Below are positions 29,662-38,933 of a DNA stretch of 64,000 bases, one piece after another; the stretch's first letter is position 1; the number at the start of each line of letters is the position of its first letter. Source of the stretch: Iphinoe sp. HA4291-MV1 (GTDB taxonomy: Bacteria > Cyanobacteriota > Cyanobacteriia > Cyanobacteriales > Nostocaceae); the NCBI GenBank assembly GCA_019359415.1, contig JAHHHH010000002.1, positions 1-64,000 of the forward strand. Direction: 5' to 3'. The position numbers were made by a program, and so were the translations under genes. The notes below the pieces were generated by a model. The model was not told the origin of the DNA, ran no database searches, and saw only the letters and a list, made by a program, of their open reading frames with translations.

Positions 29662-29690
29662 ACTCCACCTAGTTGCTGTCTAGGTGGAGT
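29662..29690 (+). terminator. intrinsic terminator-like hairpin
   Basis: The arms ACTCCACCTAG (29662-29672) and CTAGGTGGAGT (29680-29690) pair over 11 bp and are followed by TATTGTTT. It lies 360 bp after gltX, so it may end a long gltX 3' region or a separate small RNA. Confidence 0.6.
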
Positions 29691-29727
29691 TATTGTTTCG
29701 GGTCAACAAGATTTGTTAGCTAACACG

Positions 29728-29759
29728 AAAAAACCCTCCTTAGCTTGCATTAAGGAGGG
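29728..29759 (-). terminator. intrinsic terminator of the small membrane protein gene
   Basis: Read on the minus strand, a GC-rich stem (CCCTCCTTA/TAAGGAGGG, 29734-29759) is followed by six T, the classic intrinsic form. It lies about 65 bp downstream of the 63-residue minus-strand gene. Confidence 0.8.
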
Positions 29760-29823
29760 GGGTGAAGATTGATAGAGAAATCCTGAATCTGATTCATTCT
29801 TTCTTCATCCGTCTTATAAATAC

Positions 29824-30015
29824 TTACTGCCAAAGAAAAACCAATGTCACAATCAAAACAGTAATCACGAGTGGCGCTATAGCCAAAATAAACAAAAGGA
29901 AGGGCGTCACCGTAGGATTCCTCATCAAAAAGGAGAAAGGCGCAGAGTCGCGTATCTCTCGGAAAATTTGACGTTTGGCTGACGGCGCTTGCTGTTGTTT
30001 TTCTGATTTGTCCAT
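29824..30015 (-). CDS. small single-span membrane protein
   Basis: 63 residues from ATG 30015. On the minus strand GGAGGG lies about 8-10 nt before the start, and a strong terminator follows at 29728-29759, both supporting a real gene. The first half is polar (MDKSEKQQQAPSAKRQ) and the second half is a long hydrophobic stretch (TPFLLFILAIAPLVITVLIV) predicted to cross the membrane once. I do not recognise the family. Confidence 0.6.
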   Translation of the reverse strand: MDKSEKQQQAPSAKRQIFREIRDSAPFSFLMRNPTVTPFLLFILAIAPLVITVLIVTLVFLWQ

Positions 30016-30024
30016 TTTTAACAC

Positions 30025-30555
30025 CCTCCGAATCTGCTTCTGGGAGATTTCGGTTTATAGATATAGGATTCCTATTTGATTTTTGCTCAGCTAGGTACAC
30101 CTTTATTCCTTCTTCCCTGTTACCTGTTCCCTCCCCCTACGAGTTAGTTCACCAAATCAAACCGGATTCCTATAGTATTATTACCTTTTTTTGACTTCTT
30201 CTTCAGTCATTTGCTTGTTTCAATCCCTAATAGGGAACTCTTAACAGGGAACTCTTAACCCACCCTTAAAAGAGTGGGATTGTGACATCGCCCTTGGCGT
30301 CTCCCTTTGGGAGAAGGACGCCGTTTTTCACGAGCTTTGCGTCGCACTTCTCCTGTCGGAACAGGTGAGCCAACATGCCGCTGAGTCCCAAGGGGACACG
30401 CGCAAGGGACGCTAACGAAAAACATCTTTTTTAAAGTGGGCGCCCTACCCACAACGCGCATTTTTTATCACTGTTAAGAGTTCCCACATGAGCTGTTCCC
30501 TACCCCGAACGCGAGTGCGTCTCGCACCAGAAGGGGTCTGTAAAGGAAATAATAA
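30025..30555. other. intergenic region with dispersed palindromic repeats
   Basis: No credible gene. Bases 30285-30445 are a nested palindromic repeat: TTAACAGGGAACTCTTAAC direct repeats near 30230-30258, then arms containing AAAAGAGTGGG and CTTTTTTAAAGTGGG, with GGCGTCTCCC-type units between them. Confidence 0.5.
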
Positions 30556-31350
30556 CTACATTGATTCTAAACGCTGACGTAATTTGCTACTAAGAGCATC
30601 AATCACAGTCACAACTACCGACAGTATCAGTATCATAGTTGTTGCCTTGGTATACTCAAAGCCATCTATATAACTTTTTAACTCAAAGCCAAAGCCACCA
30701 GCACCAACAGCACCAAGAACTGAAGCAGCACGGATATTGTACTCAAACATCCACAAGGTGTAGCCTAACACTAAAGGTAGTACTTGAGGCAAAATACCGT
30801 ATTGGGCAATTTGTATTCGTGATGCACCAGCAACTTGTAAAGATTCTATAGAACGAGGATCAACCGCTTCAATAGCTTGCTGATAGAATTTTCCTAAATA
30901 GCCAATTGTGTAAATACTTAAAGCCAATGTACCCGCGAATGGACCCAATCCAGTTGCTGCAACAAATAATAATCCAAGAATAATTGAAGGAACAGAACGT
31001 ACAGCATTTTGCAGAAAATTCGCTAACCATTGTAGCCAAACAGGAGCGACATTGCGGGCGCTTGCAATTGCAATAGGTAAAGAAAGCATTGCTCCAAGAG
31101 TTGTTCCTATCACAGACATCTGTACAGTTTCTACTAGTGCTTTGATTGTTTTATTAAAAATATCCCAACTTGTATTTGGGGGAAACAATCGTGATACAAA
31201 ATCAATGATGTTAAACCAGCTCTGTTTTAAGAGCCCAAAATCAACTTTAAGACCTTGCAACGCCCAACCATAAACCAAAATAACAACGCACAGGATGAGT
31301 AGGCGACTCACCCAAGAAAAGCGTTTCCAAACACGAGAAAAATTTTTCAT
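30556..31350 (-). CDS. phnE: phosphonate/phosphite-type ABC transporter permease
   Basis: 264 residues with about six membrane helices. The first is LLILCVVILVYGWALQG near 16-32. The transporter coupling loop (EAVDPRSIESLQVAGASRIQIA) is near the middle. It forms the membrane channel of a PhnCDE system that imports phosphonate, phosphite or phosphate. It is third in the minus-strand order phnD, phnC, phnE, with 39 bp between it and phnC. There are no C-P lyase genes nearby, so phosphite or phosphate scavenging is as likely as phosphonate use. Confidence 0.9.
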   Translation of the reverse strand: MKNFSRVWKRFSWVSRLLILCVVILVYGWALQGLKVDFGLLKQSWFNIIDFVSRLFPPNTSWDIFNKTIKALVETVQMSVIGTTLGAMLSLPIAIASARNVAPVWLQWLANFLQNAVRSVPSIILGLLFVAATGLGPFAGTLALSIYTIGYLGKFYQQAIEAVDPRSIESLQVAGASRIQIAQYGILPQVLPLVLGYTLWMFEYNIRAASVLGAVGAGGFGFELKSYIDGFEYTKATTMILILSVVVTVIDALSSKLRQRLESM

Positions 31351-31389
31351 CTGAAAAAAGAGTTCGCCTACTATATGCGATCAAATCGA

Positions 31390-32118
31390 CTACACCTGAG
31401 CAAATTGAGCTTGCAAGTTATCACAACACCCATCATGAACAACACGTCCAGCATCCAACACAATTGCTCGCTGGGCGTACTGCGCTGCTACACCCAAATC
31501 GTGTAAAACCGTGACAATTGTCATACCTTGCTGCGAGTGCAGCATAGATAAAGCTTCCATCACCTGTTTAGACGCCTTGATATCTAATCCTGTAATGGGT
31601 TCATCTGCAAGCAGAATTTGAGGAGATTGAATTAAAGCACGAGCGATCGCCACCCGTTGTTGTTGCCCGCCGCTAAGTTGACCTGTTTTTTGATAAGCTT
31701 GCTCTCTTAAGCCCAGCTGTTCTAACAGTTCCAATGCTTGACGACGGTCATTTTTAGGAAACCCAAGTAGCGTTTGCCAAGTTGTCCTAGCGCCAAGTCG
31801 TCCGCACAGTACATTTTCAATTGCTGATAACTGACGAATCAATCCGCCGCCCTGAAATAACATACCAACATCTCGCCGAATATGAGGTAGCGTGTGTGGA
31901 GTCAAATGCACCCCGTTGATCTGAATTGCTCCCCGCACGATTGGTACTAACCCAACTAAAGAACGCAAAAGCGTAGACTTCCCCGCACCATTCAGTCCCA
32001 GCAACACAACAAGCTCACCCTGATGAATCTGGCAATTAATTCGGTTAAGGATAGGACGATTCAAAGCTGCAGAATAAGCAGTTTCTACGTCCTGACACTC
32101 AATCACTGGCTGAGTCAT
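31390..32118 (-). CDS. phnC: phosphonate/phosphite-type ABC transporter ATPase
   Basis: 242 residues. Walker [14 protein letters not shown] is near 42-54, the Q-loop MLFQGGGLI near 86-94, signature LSGGQQQR near 148-155, and Walker B ILLADEP near 170, with the switch His in VLHDLG. It powers the PhnE permease. A heptamer-repeat array fills much of the 143 bp between it and phnD, so the two may not be tightly coupled. Confidence 0.92.
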   Translation of the reverse strand: MTQPVIECQDVETAYSAALNRPILNRINCQIHQGELVVLLGLNGAGKSTLLRSLVGLVPIVRGAIQINGVHLTPHTLPHIRRDVGMLFQGGGLIRQLSAIENVLCGRLGARTTWQTLLGFPKNDRRQALELLEQLGLREQAYQKTGQLSGGQQQRVAIARALIQSPQILLADEPITGLDIKASKQVMEALSMLHSQQGMTIVTVLHDLGVAAQYAQRAIVLDAGRVVHDGCCDNLQAQFAQV

Positions 32119-32158
32119 ATGCGGCTAAACATCTCACTCATTTAGTTGAGGAAGTGGA

Positions 32159-32260
32159 AATTGGGAATTGGGAATTGGGAATTGGGAATTGGGAATTGGG
32201 AATTGGGAATTGGGAATTGGGAACTGTGAATCGAGCATTGCCCATTGCCCATTGCCCTCA
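32159..32260. repeat. GGGAATT heptamer array
   Basis: About nine tandem GGGAATT copies followed by CCCATTG words in the gap between phnD and phnC. This is the STRR class of heptamer repeat in heterocystous cyanobacteria. The run could affect transcript stability or fold with its own reverse part. Confidence 0.85.
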
Positions 32261-32261
32261 T

Positions 32262-33236
32262 CTACGGTTCAATTCCTGCATTCTTCAGTGCTTCACGAAT
32301 TGCTCCTAAGTGCTTATTATGGTCAACTTTCACCAATTCTGTGGAGTTATACAAGTTGCGAAGCATCTCGTTGTTTTGCGGGTTATTTAATTTCAGCAAA
32401 GCATTGATAATTCGTTCGCGCATGGGAGCAGGAACGTCATCATCAATGACTACACCATGTGCTGGGACACCAGGAATTTTATAGAGAACCCGTAACTGAT
32501 TCTTTTCAGTTTCTGAAATATATGGGGTGTTGAGAGCGTATTCTGACACAGCACCCGCATCTGCTTGACCTTGCACAACTGCTCTCAATGCTTTACTGTA
32601 ATCGCCACCGTAGACAACTTTACTAAAGAAACTATCCAAGCGATCGCGGTTTTCCACAAGTTTCTGTTTGACTAACTCACTCATAGGAAAGATAAACCCC
32701 GATCCAGAAGTTGGCGAAGTAAATGCCATTCTCTTACCCCGCAACTGTTCCAAAGTTGCTTTGGATGAGTTTAGGGTTTTGAGGGAGCTATCTTTGGGGA
32801 CAACAATGATTGAGTTATAAGTATATCTTCCAGAGTAATTTGGACGTACCTCAGCTAAGTACAAGCGTGCGCCTGCGAGTTCCTCAGCTTTTAAAGCCGG
32901 ACGGCTACTCAAGATAGCCACATCAGCGCTATTTCCTCTCAAGGCTTCTACAGCAGCTGTATCATCGCTGACTTTTGCCTGAACTGGCATTTTTAGTTCT
33001 TTTGATAAAAACGCTGCGACTTTATCTGCCTTGCTTTGCAAGTCTGGTGCATCTTTCCTAGGAGGAAAGATCATTGTTAAAGTTTTCTGCTGTCCTTGAG
33101 CAAGTAAGGTTGAACTCTTTGGATTTCGGGTTGAGTTAGCAATTGCTTGCATACTCCCCAAGCTGCTAGCAAGCAAACCTGCAAGCACGACAAATGCAGC
33201 GCCAGCACTCAATACACCCTTTTTCCTCACACTCAT
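32262..33236 (-). CDS. phnD: phosphate/phosphite/phosphonate-binding protein
   Basis: 324 residues. The N-terminus is a basic patch then a hydrophobic run ([20 protein letters not shown]), a secretion signal, so it acts in the periplasm. It is the type 2 binding-protein fold of the PhnD family ([23 protein letters not shown], then [16 protein letters not shown] and [13 protein letters not shown]). The start has AAGGAGG 8 nt upstream. It is first in the phnD-phnC-phnE order. No Pho box could be recognised with confidence upstream, so regulation by phosphate is not claimed. Confidence 0.9.
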   Translation of the reverse strand: MSVRKKGVLSAGAAFVVLAGLLASSLGSMQAIANSTRNPKSSTLLAQGQQKTLTMIFPPRKDAPDLQSKADKVAAFLSKELKMPVQAKVSDDTAAVEALRGNSADVAILSSRPALKAEELAGARLYLAEVRPNYSGRYTYNSIIVVPKDSSLKTLNSSKATLEQLRGKRMAFTSPTSGSGFIFPMSELVKQKLVENRDRLDSFFSKVVYGGDYSKALRAVVQGQADAGAVSEYALNTPYISETEKNQLRVLYKIPGVPAHGVVIDDDVPAPMRERIINALLKLNNPQNNEMLRNLYNSTELVKVDHNKHLGAIREALKNAGIEP

Positions 33237-33707
33237 TTGCTACCCTCCTTATAGAAATATTTCTTAGTAATTTTGCTAAAGTGTTTTAACAAGCTAGTTA
33301 TTAGAAAAGAATACTATTAAGATTCCAGCTTTTTGAGGAAAAAGTCAATAAGTGTTGAGTCCTTTGATTGTAAAGAAACTTGAAATTACAACTTTAGCCC
33401 CCAACGCAGGGCTGTTGCACTCCTGTGTCCAAGTGCCAGGGAATAAACTTGCTGTCTTATAGCGAAAGTCTTCTAAAGAGGAATATGGTTGCTGATAAGA
33501 TAATTTGCAAGAACAATAACTTTTGTAGAGACGTTACATGCAATATTTCTACACGTGTAAAGTTTTGAAAAACAATCATTAACTGAGCGGTATTGCTCTA
33601 AAATCTATACGCCTCGGTAGGGGCACGGCATGCTCCATTGGTGTCAACTTAACGTTCAAGCCTTGATTACACGTTGATTTTTTTAAATCCCAGTGTCTTT
33701 GTCACCT

Positions 33708-33770
33708 ATGTTTGCCAAACGTGGTGCAAAGGTTATGGTTGCAGCACGTAGCGAAACGGGGCTAAAGTCT
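33708..33770 (+). pseudogene. remnant of a short-chain dehydrogenase N-terminus
   Basis: The first 21 codons from ATG 33708 read MFAKRGAKVMVAARSETGLKS, typical of the second strand and following loop in SDR enzymes. The frame then runs into unrelated residues and stops at 33833. No TGxxxGIG segment precedes it, so this is a small internal fragment. The 33237-33852 gap otherwise shows no gene. Confidence 0.45.
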
Positions 33771-33852
33771 TTTAGTAGATTTAACTTTAGAATGATGTCG
33801 TTTCCTAGCTGCTGTCTCCACGATGGAAATTGATGGTACATGAGGTATTCCT

Positions 33853-34758
33853 ATGTTTTTACCGCCTGGGTTTGGTGAGAAATATGCTATGACCACGCTA
33901 GGGAGAATGGTGTACTACACTACTGTGGGAAAACCTTGGTCTGATACAGATGTTGAGCAATCAAGCGATAGGACATTAGTTTTCCTACATGCGTTTGGTG
34001 GTGGTTCTTCTGCCTATGAGTGGTCTAAAGTTTATCCGGCTTTTGCTTGTGACTATCGAATCTTAGCACCGGATTTGATTGGGTGGGGACGCTCTGACCA
34101 TCCAGTTCGAACTTATCGTGTTGATGACTACATTAAGACCATTATCGAGTTCATAGAGAAAACTTGCAATGGTCCAATAACTGCGATCGCTTCCGGACTC
34201 ACTGCTGCTTTTACCATTCGTGCTGCGATTATTCGCCCTGATTTGTTCAAGTCTCTCATTTTGACCACACCAGCAGGACTGGCTGAATTTGGACAAGATT
34301 ACAGCCGTAGCTTATCTGCTCAAATCGTCAACATCCCAATTGTGGATCGGTTGCTCTATATGACTGGGGTTGCTAGTAGTTTTGGCATTCGCAGCTTTTT
34401 GGAAGAACGTCAATTTGCCCGTGCAGAGCGAGTTTATCCTGAAATTGTCGAAGCATATTTGCAATCTGCCCAACAGTTTAACGCAGAGTACGCTGCTCTT
34501 GCTTTCGTGCGTGGCGATTTATCTTTTGATTTATCTCAATATATTACTCAATTAACCGTTCCCACTGCTATCATTTGGGGGCAAAAGTCAGAATTCACAG
34601 GACCAGAAGTCGGTCGCCGTCTTGCAGAAATGAATCCTCAGGCAATTCGTCTCTTTTATCATTTAGATGATGTGGGTTTTACTCCCCAACTGGAACTTCC
34701 AGCTGTCACTATTGGGTTAATTAGGAAATTTTTACCTTTATTAGAGTCGTCTGTTTGA
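33853..34758 (+). CDS. alpha/beta-hydrolase fold protein, catalytic His apparently lost
   Basis: 301 residues with the full alpha/beta-hydrolase fold: oxyanion LVFLHAFGGGSSAYEW and APDLIGWGRSDHP at the usual places. The nucleophile elbow reads AIASGLTAAF, so Ser is present but the flanking Gly pattern is altered. In the C-terminal segment where the family has Gly-His before the PQLELP stretch, this protein has GFTPQLELP, with Phe in place of His. It may therefore be non-catalytic or use another residue. It stands alone, with a MITE 180 bp downstream. The oddity may hold for a whole subfamily, which I cannot check. Confidence 0.8.
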   Translation: MFLPPGFGEKYAMTTLGRMVYYTTVGKPWSDTDVEQSSDRTLVFLHAFGGGSSAYEWSKVYPAFACDYRILAPDLIGWGRSDHPVRTYRVDDYIKTIIEFIEKTCNGPITAIASGLTAAFTIRAAIIRPDLFKSLILTTPAGLAEFGQDYSRSLSAQIVNIPIVDRLLYMTGVASSFGIRSFLEERQFARAERVYPEIVEAYLQSAQQFNAEYAALAFVRGDLSFDLSQYITQLTVPTAIIWGQKSEFTGPEVGRRLAEMNPQAIRLFYHLDDVGFTPQLELPAVTIGLIRKFLPLLESSV

Positions 34759-34827
34759 ACAGCTTTTTCTGGCGTTGCATAAATGCGGGATGAATTGAGA
34801 TTTTTGACTAAGGCTAAAGATAGATTC

Positions 34828-34925
34828 TTTGCGACGCCAGATACCTACGGAGGGAAACCCTCCTGCAGTACTGGCTCGCCTTTGCGCCTACTCTGCGAGA
34901 ACGGCTCCGCCGAATGCGTGAGGAA
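34828..34925. repeat. dispersed palindromic repeat cluster
   Basis: Begins with GCGACGCCAGATACC, then a CCTGCAGTACTGG block and a CTCTGCGAGAACGGC unit. Near copies occur at 2440-2515, 22826-22870 (reversed) and, for the last unit, 47884-47925. Confidence 0.6.
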
Positions 34926-34932
34926 AATTCAT

Positions 34933-35071
34933 CCCATTAATGGGTGTGGTCAAAATCTGTTGGTGAAGGAATGGACAATGCCCATTGCCCATTGCCCCTT
35001 GCCCATTGCCCCTTGCCCCTTGCCCATTGCCCATTGCTAACCAACTACTTATGACCACACCCCCCATTAAT
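34933..35071. mobile_element. 121-bp MITE with 11-bp ends and 9-bp target duplication
   Basis: The element 34942-35062 starts with GGGTGTGGTCA and ends with the exact reverse complement TGACCACACCC. It is flanked on both sides by CCCATTAAT (34933-34941 and 35063-35071), a 9-bp target-site duplication. It has no protein frame. The middle is a CCCATTG/CCCCTTG heptamer run. The clean duplication suggests a fairly recent insertion. A decayed copy is at 12304. Confidence 0.88.
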
Positions 35072-35602
35072 CAGCAACGCCCTTTTTCTTTCTTATGACG
35101 GATAAGCTGACAGACTACTAGATTGTATAAGACTAAAACGTAAAATCATTGTAGTGCCAAGAGTTGCGCGTTGCGGTGAATCCAGCGCTGCAGGCGGGTT
35201 TCCCGCCGTAGGCGACGGGCGTTCCCGAAGGGAGCCAGTGCGTTGGCGGGGTTCCCCCGCTTGTTCGCATGATTGCGTCTCCCCTTGGGAGAAGCATCTG
35301 GCGTCGGGTTAAGCGCGTTGTAGCGACTTCGGGGCCGGACAGCCCGCGTCCGATATACAAATTAAATACGCAACAGCTTAAACAGGTAAACCTATTGACT
35401 GATGAACATCTGGGTTATAGAAGACAAACTAGAAAAAGATTGTCTGAGTTCCATGTAGTTATACATTGAAAGCGTATCGATACGCTGCTGTATAATTATG
35501 GGGAATCGCTCAGACATTTTTCATCTTTATTTAATAAGTACACTCAGATACAAACTTTAAGAACAGCAACTTTAAGTCCTATTAGCACAACAAATTTTAG
35601 GT
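35072..35602. other. repeat-rich non-coding stretch
   Basis: Bases 35165-35300 are a palindromic repeat cluster (GGTGAATCCAGCGCTGCAGG, GGCGACGGGCGTTCCCGAAGG). The same units recur at 56471-56560. A hairpin-forming CGTATCGATACG sequence lies near 35472-35483. No protein frame is credible before 35603. Confidence 0.5.
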
Positions 35603-35776
35603 ATGGATTTGTTCAAGACCATACAACTCATTGTGGTTCTCTTTCTTTCAACCTGCTTATTCTGCTGGATATTTACTTCCAACTGGATTTTTGGTCCTAT
35701 AGTGTCCGTAGTTTCTTTCTTGGGTGGACTGCTTCTGATTAGTTTTATCGGAGTTCTGATAATTAAACGGGAATAG
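35603..35776 (+). CDS. 57-residue two-span membrane protein
   Basis: ATG 35603 to TAG 35776. A short polar N-terminus is followed by two hydrophobic segments (TIQLIVVLFLSTCLFCWIF and VSVVSFLGGLLLISFIGVLI) and a charged tail KRE. A hairpin with T tracts lies 50 bp downstream at 35827-35858. I recognise no family, and small membrane frames occur by chance, so confidence is moderate. Confidence 0.45.
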   Translation: MDLFKTIQLIVVLFLSTCLFCWIFTSNWIFGPIVSVVSFLGGLLLISFIGVLIIKRE

Positions 35777-35796
35777 TCGGGAAATTAACACTACCT

Positions 35797-36186
35797 TCAT
35801 TTCCTGATAGTATCAGTATCAATTAAAAAACCCGATTGCTCATTTGCAACCGGGTTTTCAATCAAAATTCTGATAAATGCGAGGTTAATAGCCAGAGAAT
35901 TTAATCTCTGGCGAGACTGAATGCGGTGATAGAGGGTGATGCTGTCAGTGAGCTGATAGCCAGACAAAGAGGTAAAATGACTATGTGTCCAATCAAAATC
36001 GCGGTCGAACCAGAAACGACACACAGCAAATGGATCGGCGACGTTCAGTTTTTTTGATTTGCGATCGCACGGAGCGCACAACTCCATCAACATCACCATT
36101 AATTTGCCGAAACAGCTGCTAAATAATTTTAGTAATGTGCGACGGGAGATAATAGATGATTCTGGTGAATTGAAGACTTGACTCAT
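35797..36186 (-). CDS. hypothetical protein, doubtful
   Basis: 129 residues with no recognised domain. The first part (ISRRTLLKLFSSCFGKLMVM) looks like a signal or membrane segment; the middle is basic and aromatic. The last 20 codons run across a strong bidirectional hairpin (35827-35858), which is unusual for coding DNA. There is no clear ribosome site. It may be a chance frame. Confidence 0.25.
   Translation of the reverse strand: MSQVFNSPESSIISRRTLLKLFSSCFGKLMVMLMELCAPCDRKSKKLNVADPFAVCRFWFDRDFDWTHSHFTSLSGYQLTDSITLYHRIQSRQRLNSLAINLAFIRILIENPVANEQSGFLIDTDTIRK
35827..35858. terminator. bidirectional intrinsic terminator-like hairpin
   Basis: The stem AACCCG-TTGC/GCAA-CGGGTT is flanked by A6 on one side and T4 on the other. 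It can stop transcription in both directions. It follows the 57-residue plus-strand gene. Confidence 0.7.
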
Positions 36187-36308
36187 GTGTTACCCAATTA
36201 GCTCGTCGTACCGAAGATGTTAACGCTTTGGTAGGAGCGTTTGGGGTTCCTTTGTCAGCCGGTGAGGTTGGAGTATATTTATTTGGAGTTGACGCAATAG
36301 AAGTTTAA
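36174..36308 (+). pseudogene. C-terminal fragment of an unidentified gene
   Basis: Open from 36174 to TAA at 36306-36308, about 44 codons with no start codon. The end reads like a real protein: RRTEDVNALVGAFGVPLSAG, then VGVYLFGVDAIEV. I do not know the family. The fragment is immediately upstream of the tail-to-tail junction with the PhoD-like gene and could be what is left of a deleted gene. Confidence 0.35.
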
Positions 36309-36387
36309 ATAAATATTTTTCACGCAGAGACGCAAAGACGCAAAGAAGAGCGCAAAAAGAGTGAATGAGTGCTAGAAGTCTAATGAC

Positions 36388-38844
36388 TCAGGGTTTAATT
36401 TCCTTGAGCACTTCATCCATTGGATAATTTGGGTCATCAAACACTAGCGACACTTCACATCTCGTTAACGGGAAAGGTTCTAAAAGCTTGCTCTTTTCCC
36501 AGCTTTCTAAGCGCCACCAAAGAGTTTGCACAGCTATCTCTTTACCATCAACCGACTCAAAAGTGATTTCACCAATATTATTTAATCCGACAACTTCTTT
36601 GCCTTTTTTGTTGTTATCTATATAATCGCGATAGTTTTTTGCCATTGCTAGGTATTGTTCTAAAGGCTGTTGGCGGTTTTGTCCTGGGAGAGGTGCTTTG
36701 ACAGAATGTAATTGTTCGGAATGGTAGTCTCTCGGTTCATGAATTTCTTCTGCTTTCGCTGATAAAAAATCAATTCGGTACCACCATTCAGGGTGTTCGG
36801 TAATTTGTAAGACTCTAAACCAATCACGTTCTTGCACCAAATCGACTTTAGCCGGACTACATTTTATCCTCCAAGGAAGATGTTGAACTGTTTCGTCTAC
36901 AAGAGTATAGTAAATACCAATTTCTAGTTCCTTCCCTCCTTTATTTTCCCACCCTAGAACTTCTGCTGTGGGTAGATACTTGATAATCCCAAAAGGGACA
37001 AAACCCTTTTTATGTAATGAGTGACTTCCACCTAAACCCTTGGCTTCATTCTTAAAGGAACTACTCGTAAATTGGGCAACAATAAGTTCAGTTTTGATGT
37101 TTTGGGAACTTTGGAAAGGACGTATGGCTGAGTATTGCAAGCGAGCTGCAAAACTATAATGAACATCACCGGATAAGATAATGATACGATTTTGTTGAGT
37201 TGGTGATGCTCGTAGTGCAAGTTTAGCAAGCAGCCTTTCAAATGCTGTTTCTTCTAAACCCCAAGCTTCTGGATCAAAACCCCAAGCCGCAGCGCCTAAT
37301 GTTTCTCCAACACTTTTCGCAATCTTTTGTACAGTTTCTAAAAAAGGTAAGCCAATGAATGGACCAGGTGATATAATTAAAGTCGCCCGTGTATTTTGTG
37401 GGCAAACGACTTTTGAGATTTGTTCATCGCATCCTTGCGCGCTTAAAAGTCCGGGAAAATCAAAGTCCTTACCTGGAAATTCCCGCCATGTGCGTGTGTC
37501 CAGAACTAAAACTTCATATTCTGGAGCAGTCACAGTGTAGTGCCATTTTAAAGAACCTTGTTGATGAGTGACTCGCCTTGGCTGACTTGTTCTGATATCT
37601 GCAAGGGATGGCAAACCAATACGCAGAGCAATTTCTTGTTCGTTTTGTGTATCTGTACCAAGAGAAATTGACCAAGCTTCGGCTGCTTTGAGTAGTGCTT
37701 CTCCTGGTTTTCCTTGCTCAAACTGTTCTGGTGTGTTTCCCCAAGCTTGACAGACAGCATAAGCAAGTAAAGCATTTTGTAGGACGCGCCTAGCAAGGGG
37801 TTTATTGAGAGTGCGATCGCACCACGCGGTATTTAAAAACCAGTCATCTGTAATTTCATGGTCATCAAATATCATGTAGGTGGGAATATTTGCCAAAGCA
37901 CGTCTAATATCTTTGAGGGTTGCTTGAAAATCTTGTAAATAACCAACGTCTTTTTTAAATGAAGTTTGCTCTTTTCCAGATTTTGGTGCATTGGGATGAA
38001 CTTCTGCAAATGTTGGGAAATCTTCAGGTTGAGTCCACAGCACATCACTCCAAGCAAATAAATACATTGCCAAGAATTCACCTAATGTGAATAAATGACT
38101 TTTCGATAAGTCGGAAATTGTGTTCAGTTTGCTCAGACTTCCTGTAAACCCAGCAGTGTGTGTTGCTAAATTATTACGCTTTCCTGGATTTAATTCTTCA
38201 GTATTTTGGACATTTGGTAATTTTTCCGTCCATCCCAAAAGTGTTTGACTCGCATCCATCAACATGAAAAGTAAAGCATCAGCCACATCATCTACATAAA
38301 TTTGGTCGCCTGTGAGGAAGAGTTGATGCGGTCGTTTTTTCGGGTATTGTTCTAATGCTTCTCTAATCATTTTGTCTACTGTCGCCAGCGCATCAAGACT
38401 TTCGCCGTGGGGTTTGCGACAAGAACCGTGAATGATTCGCACATCATTTAAATGGTTTGGTACAAGTGCGAAACTTGGTAAGTCATAGGGAAAATATATG
38501 ATGTCTTCTATTGAACCTTCTGGAGTTAACACCCCAGGCTGAGTCAGCGTTTCTCCATTACCAAAATATAAGTTGTAAAGATAGTTGTCTCCGTGCAAGA
38601 GAGCATTTGATGAAGCTTTAGCAGTGACAGCAACTATATATAAGGAAGTTCCAAGTTGAGTTGTCTTTCGACTACCACTAAATAGTCTTTTTTGATTCGT
38701 ATCAAAAATTTCTAAAGTCACAGTGCGACTTTCTTTCAAAGCCAGCCATACTGTTACAGCGTTGGGTTCAGTACGTCTGAGAATTGGTCCAGCGAGAACA
38801 AGTGGCAGTTGATTAATTCGTTCTCTTAAAGGGGTCCACGTCAT
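36388..38844 (-). CDS. PhoD-like metallophosphatase family protein
   Basis: 818 residues. An N-terminal domain with PhoD-type beta structure (about 15-110) is followed by a metallophosphatase core: GSCRKPHGES, LTGDQIYVDD, FDDHEITDDWF and SGDVHYSFAAR, the last three carrying metal-binding Asp, Asn and His positions. The region after about 620 is unassigned. No signal peptide is seen, so unlike classic PhoD it may be cytosolic. Substrate unknown: phosphodiesters or phosphomonoesters. A near-palindrome (38880-38915) upstream may be part of the promoter region or a terminator. Confidence 0.88.
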   Translation of the reverse strand: MTWTPLRERINQLPLVLAGPILRRTEPNAVTVWLALKESRTVTLEIFDTNQKRLFSGSRKTTQLGTSLYIVAVTAKASSNALLHGDNYLYNLYFGNGETLTQPGVLTPEGSIEDIIYFPYDLPSFALVPNHLNDVRIIHGSCRKPHGESLDALATVDKMIREALEQYPKKRPHQLFLTGDQIYVDDVADALLFMLMDASQTLLGWTEKLPNVQNTEELNPGKRNNLATHTAGFTGSLSKLNTISDLSKSHLFTLGEFLAMYLFAWSDVLWTQPEDFPTFAEVHPNAPKSGKEQTSFKKDVGYLQDFQATLKDIRRALANIPTYMIFDDHEITDDWFLNTAWCDRTLNKPLARRVLQNALLAYAVCQAWGNTPEQFEQGKPGEALLKAAEAWSISLGTDTQNEQEIALRIGLPSLADIRTSQPRRVTHQQGSLKWHYTVTAPEYEVLVLDTRTWREFPGKDFDFPGLLSAQGCDEQISKVVCPQNTRATLIISPGPFIGLPFLETVQKIAKSVGETLGAAAWGFDPEAWGLEETAFERLLAKLALRASPTQQNRIIILSGDVHYSFAARLQYSAIRPFQSSQNIKTELIVAQFTSSSFKNEAKGLGGSHSLHKKGFVPFGIIKYLPTAEVLGWENKGGKELEIGIYYTLVDETVQHLPWRIKCSPAKVDLVQERDWFRVLQITEHPEWWYRIDFLSAKAEEIHEPRDYHSEQLHSVKAPLPGQNRQQPLEQYLAMAKNYRDYIDNNKKGKEVVGLNNIGEITFESVDGKEIAVQTLWWRLESWEKSKLLEPFPLTRCEVSLVFDDPNYPMDEVLKEIKP

Positions 38845-38933
38845 GCAGATTCTGCCAATAATAGCACATTGAGAGTAGATTTTTTCCCTAAAAGAAGTCG
38901 GTTTTAGAGAAAAAATATTCTACAATTGTAAGA

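Larger units (their letters stand above)
29303..29823. other. intergenic region with two terminator-like hairpins
   Basis: No credible protein frame. It holds a plus-strand hairpin at 29662-29690 and a minus-strand terminator at 29728-29759, listed separately. Confidence 0.5.
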
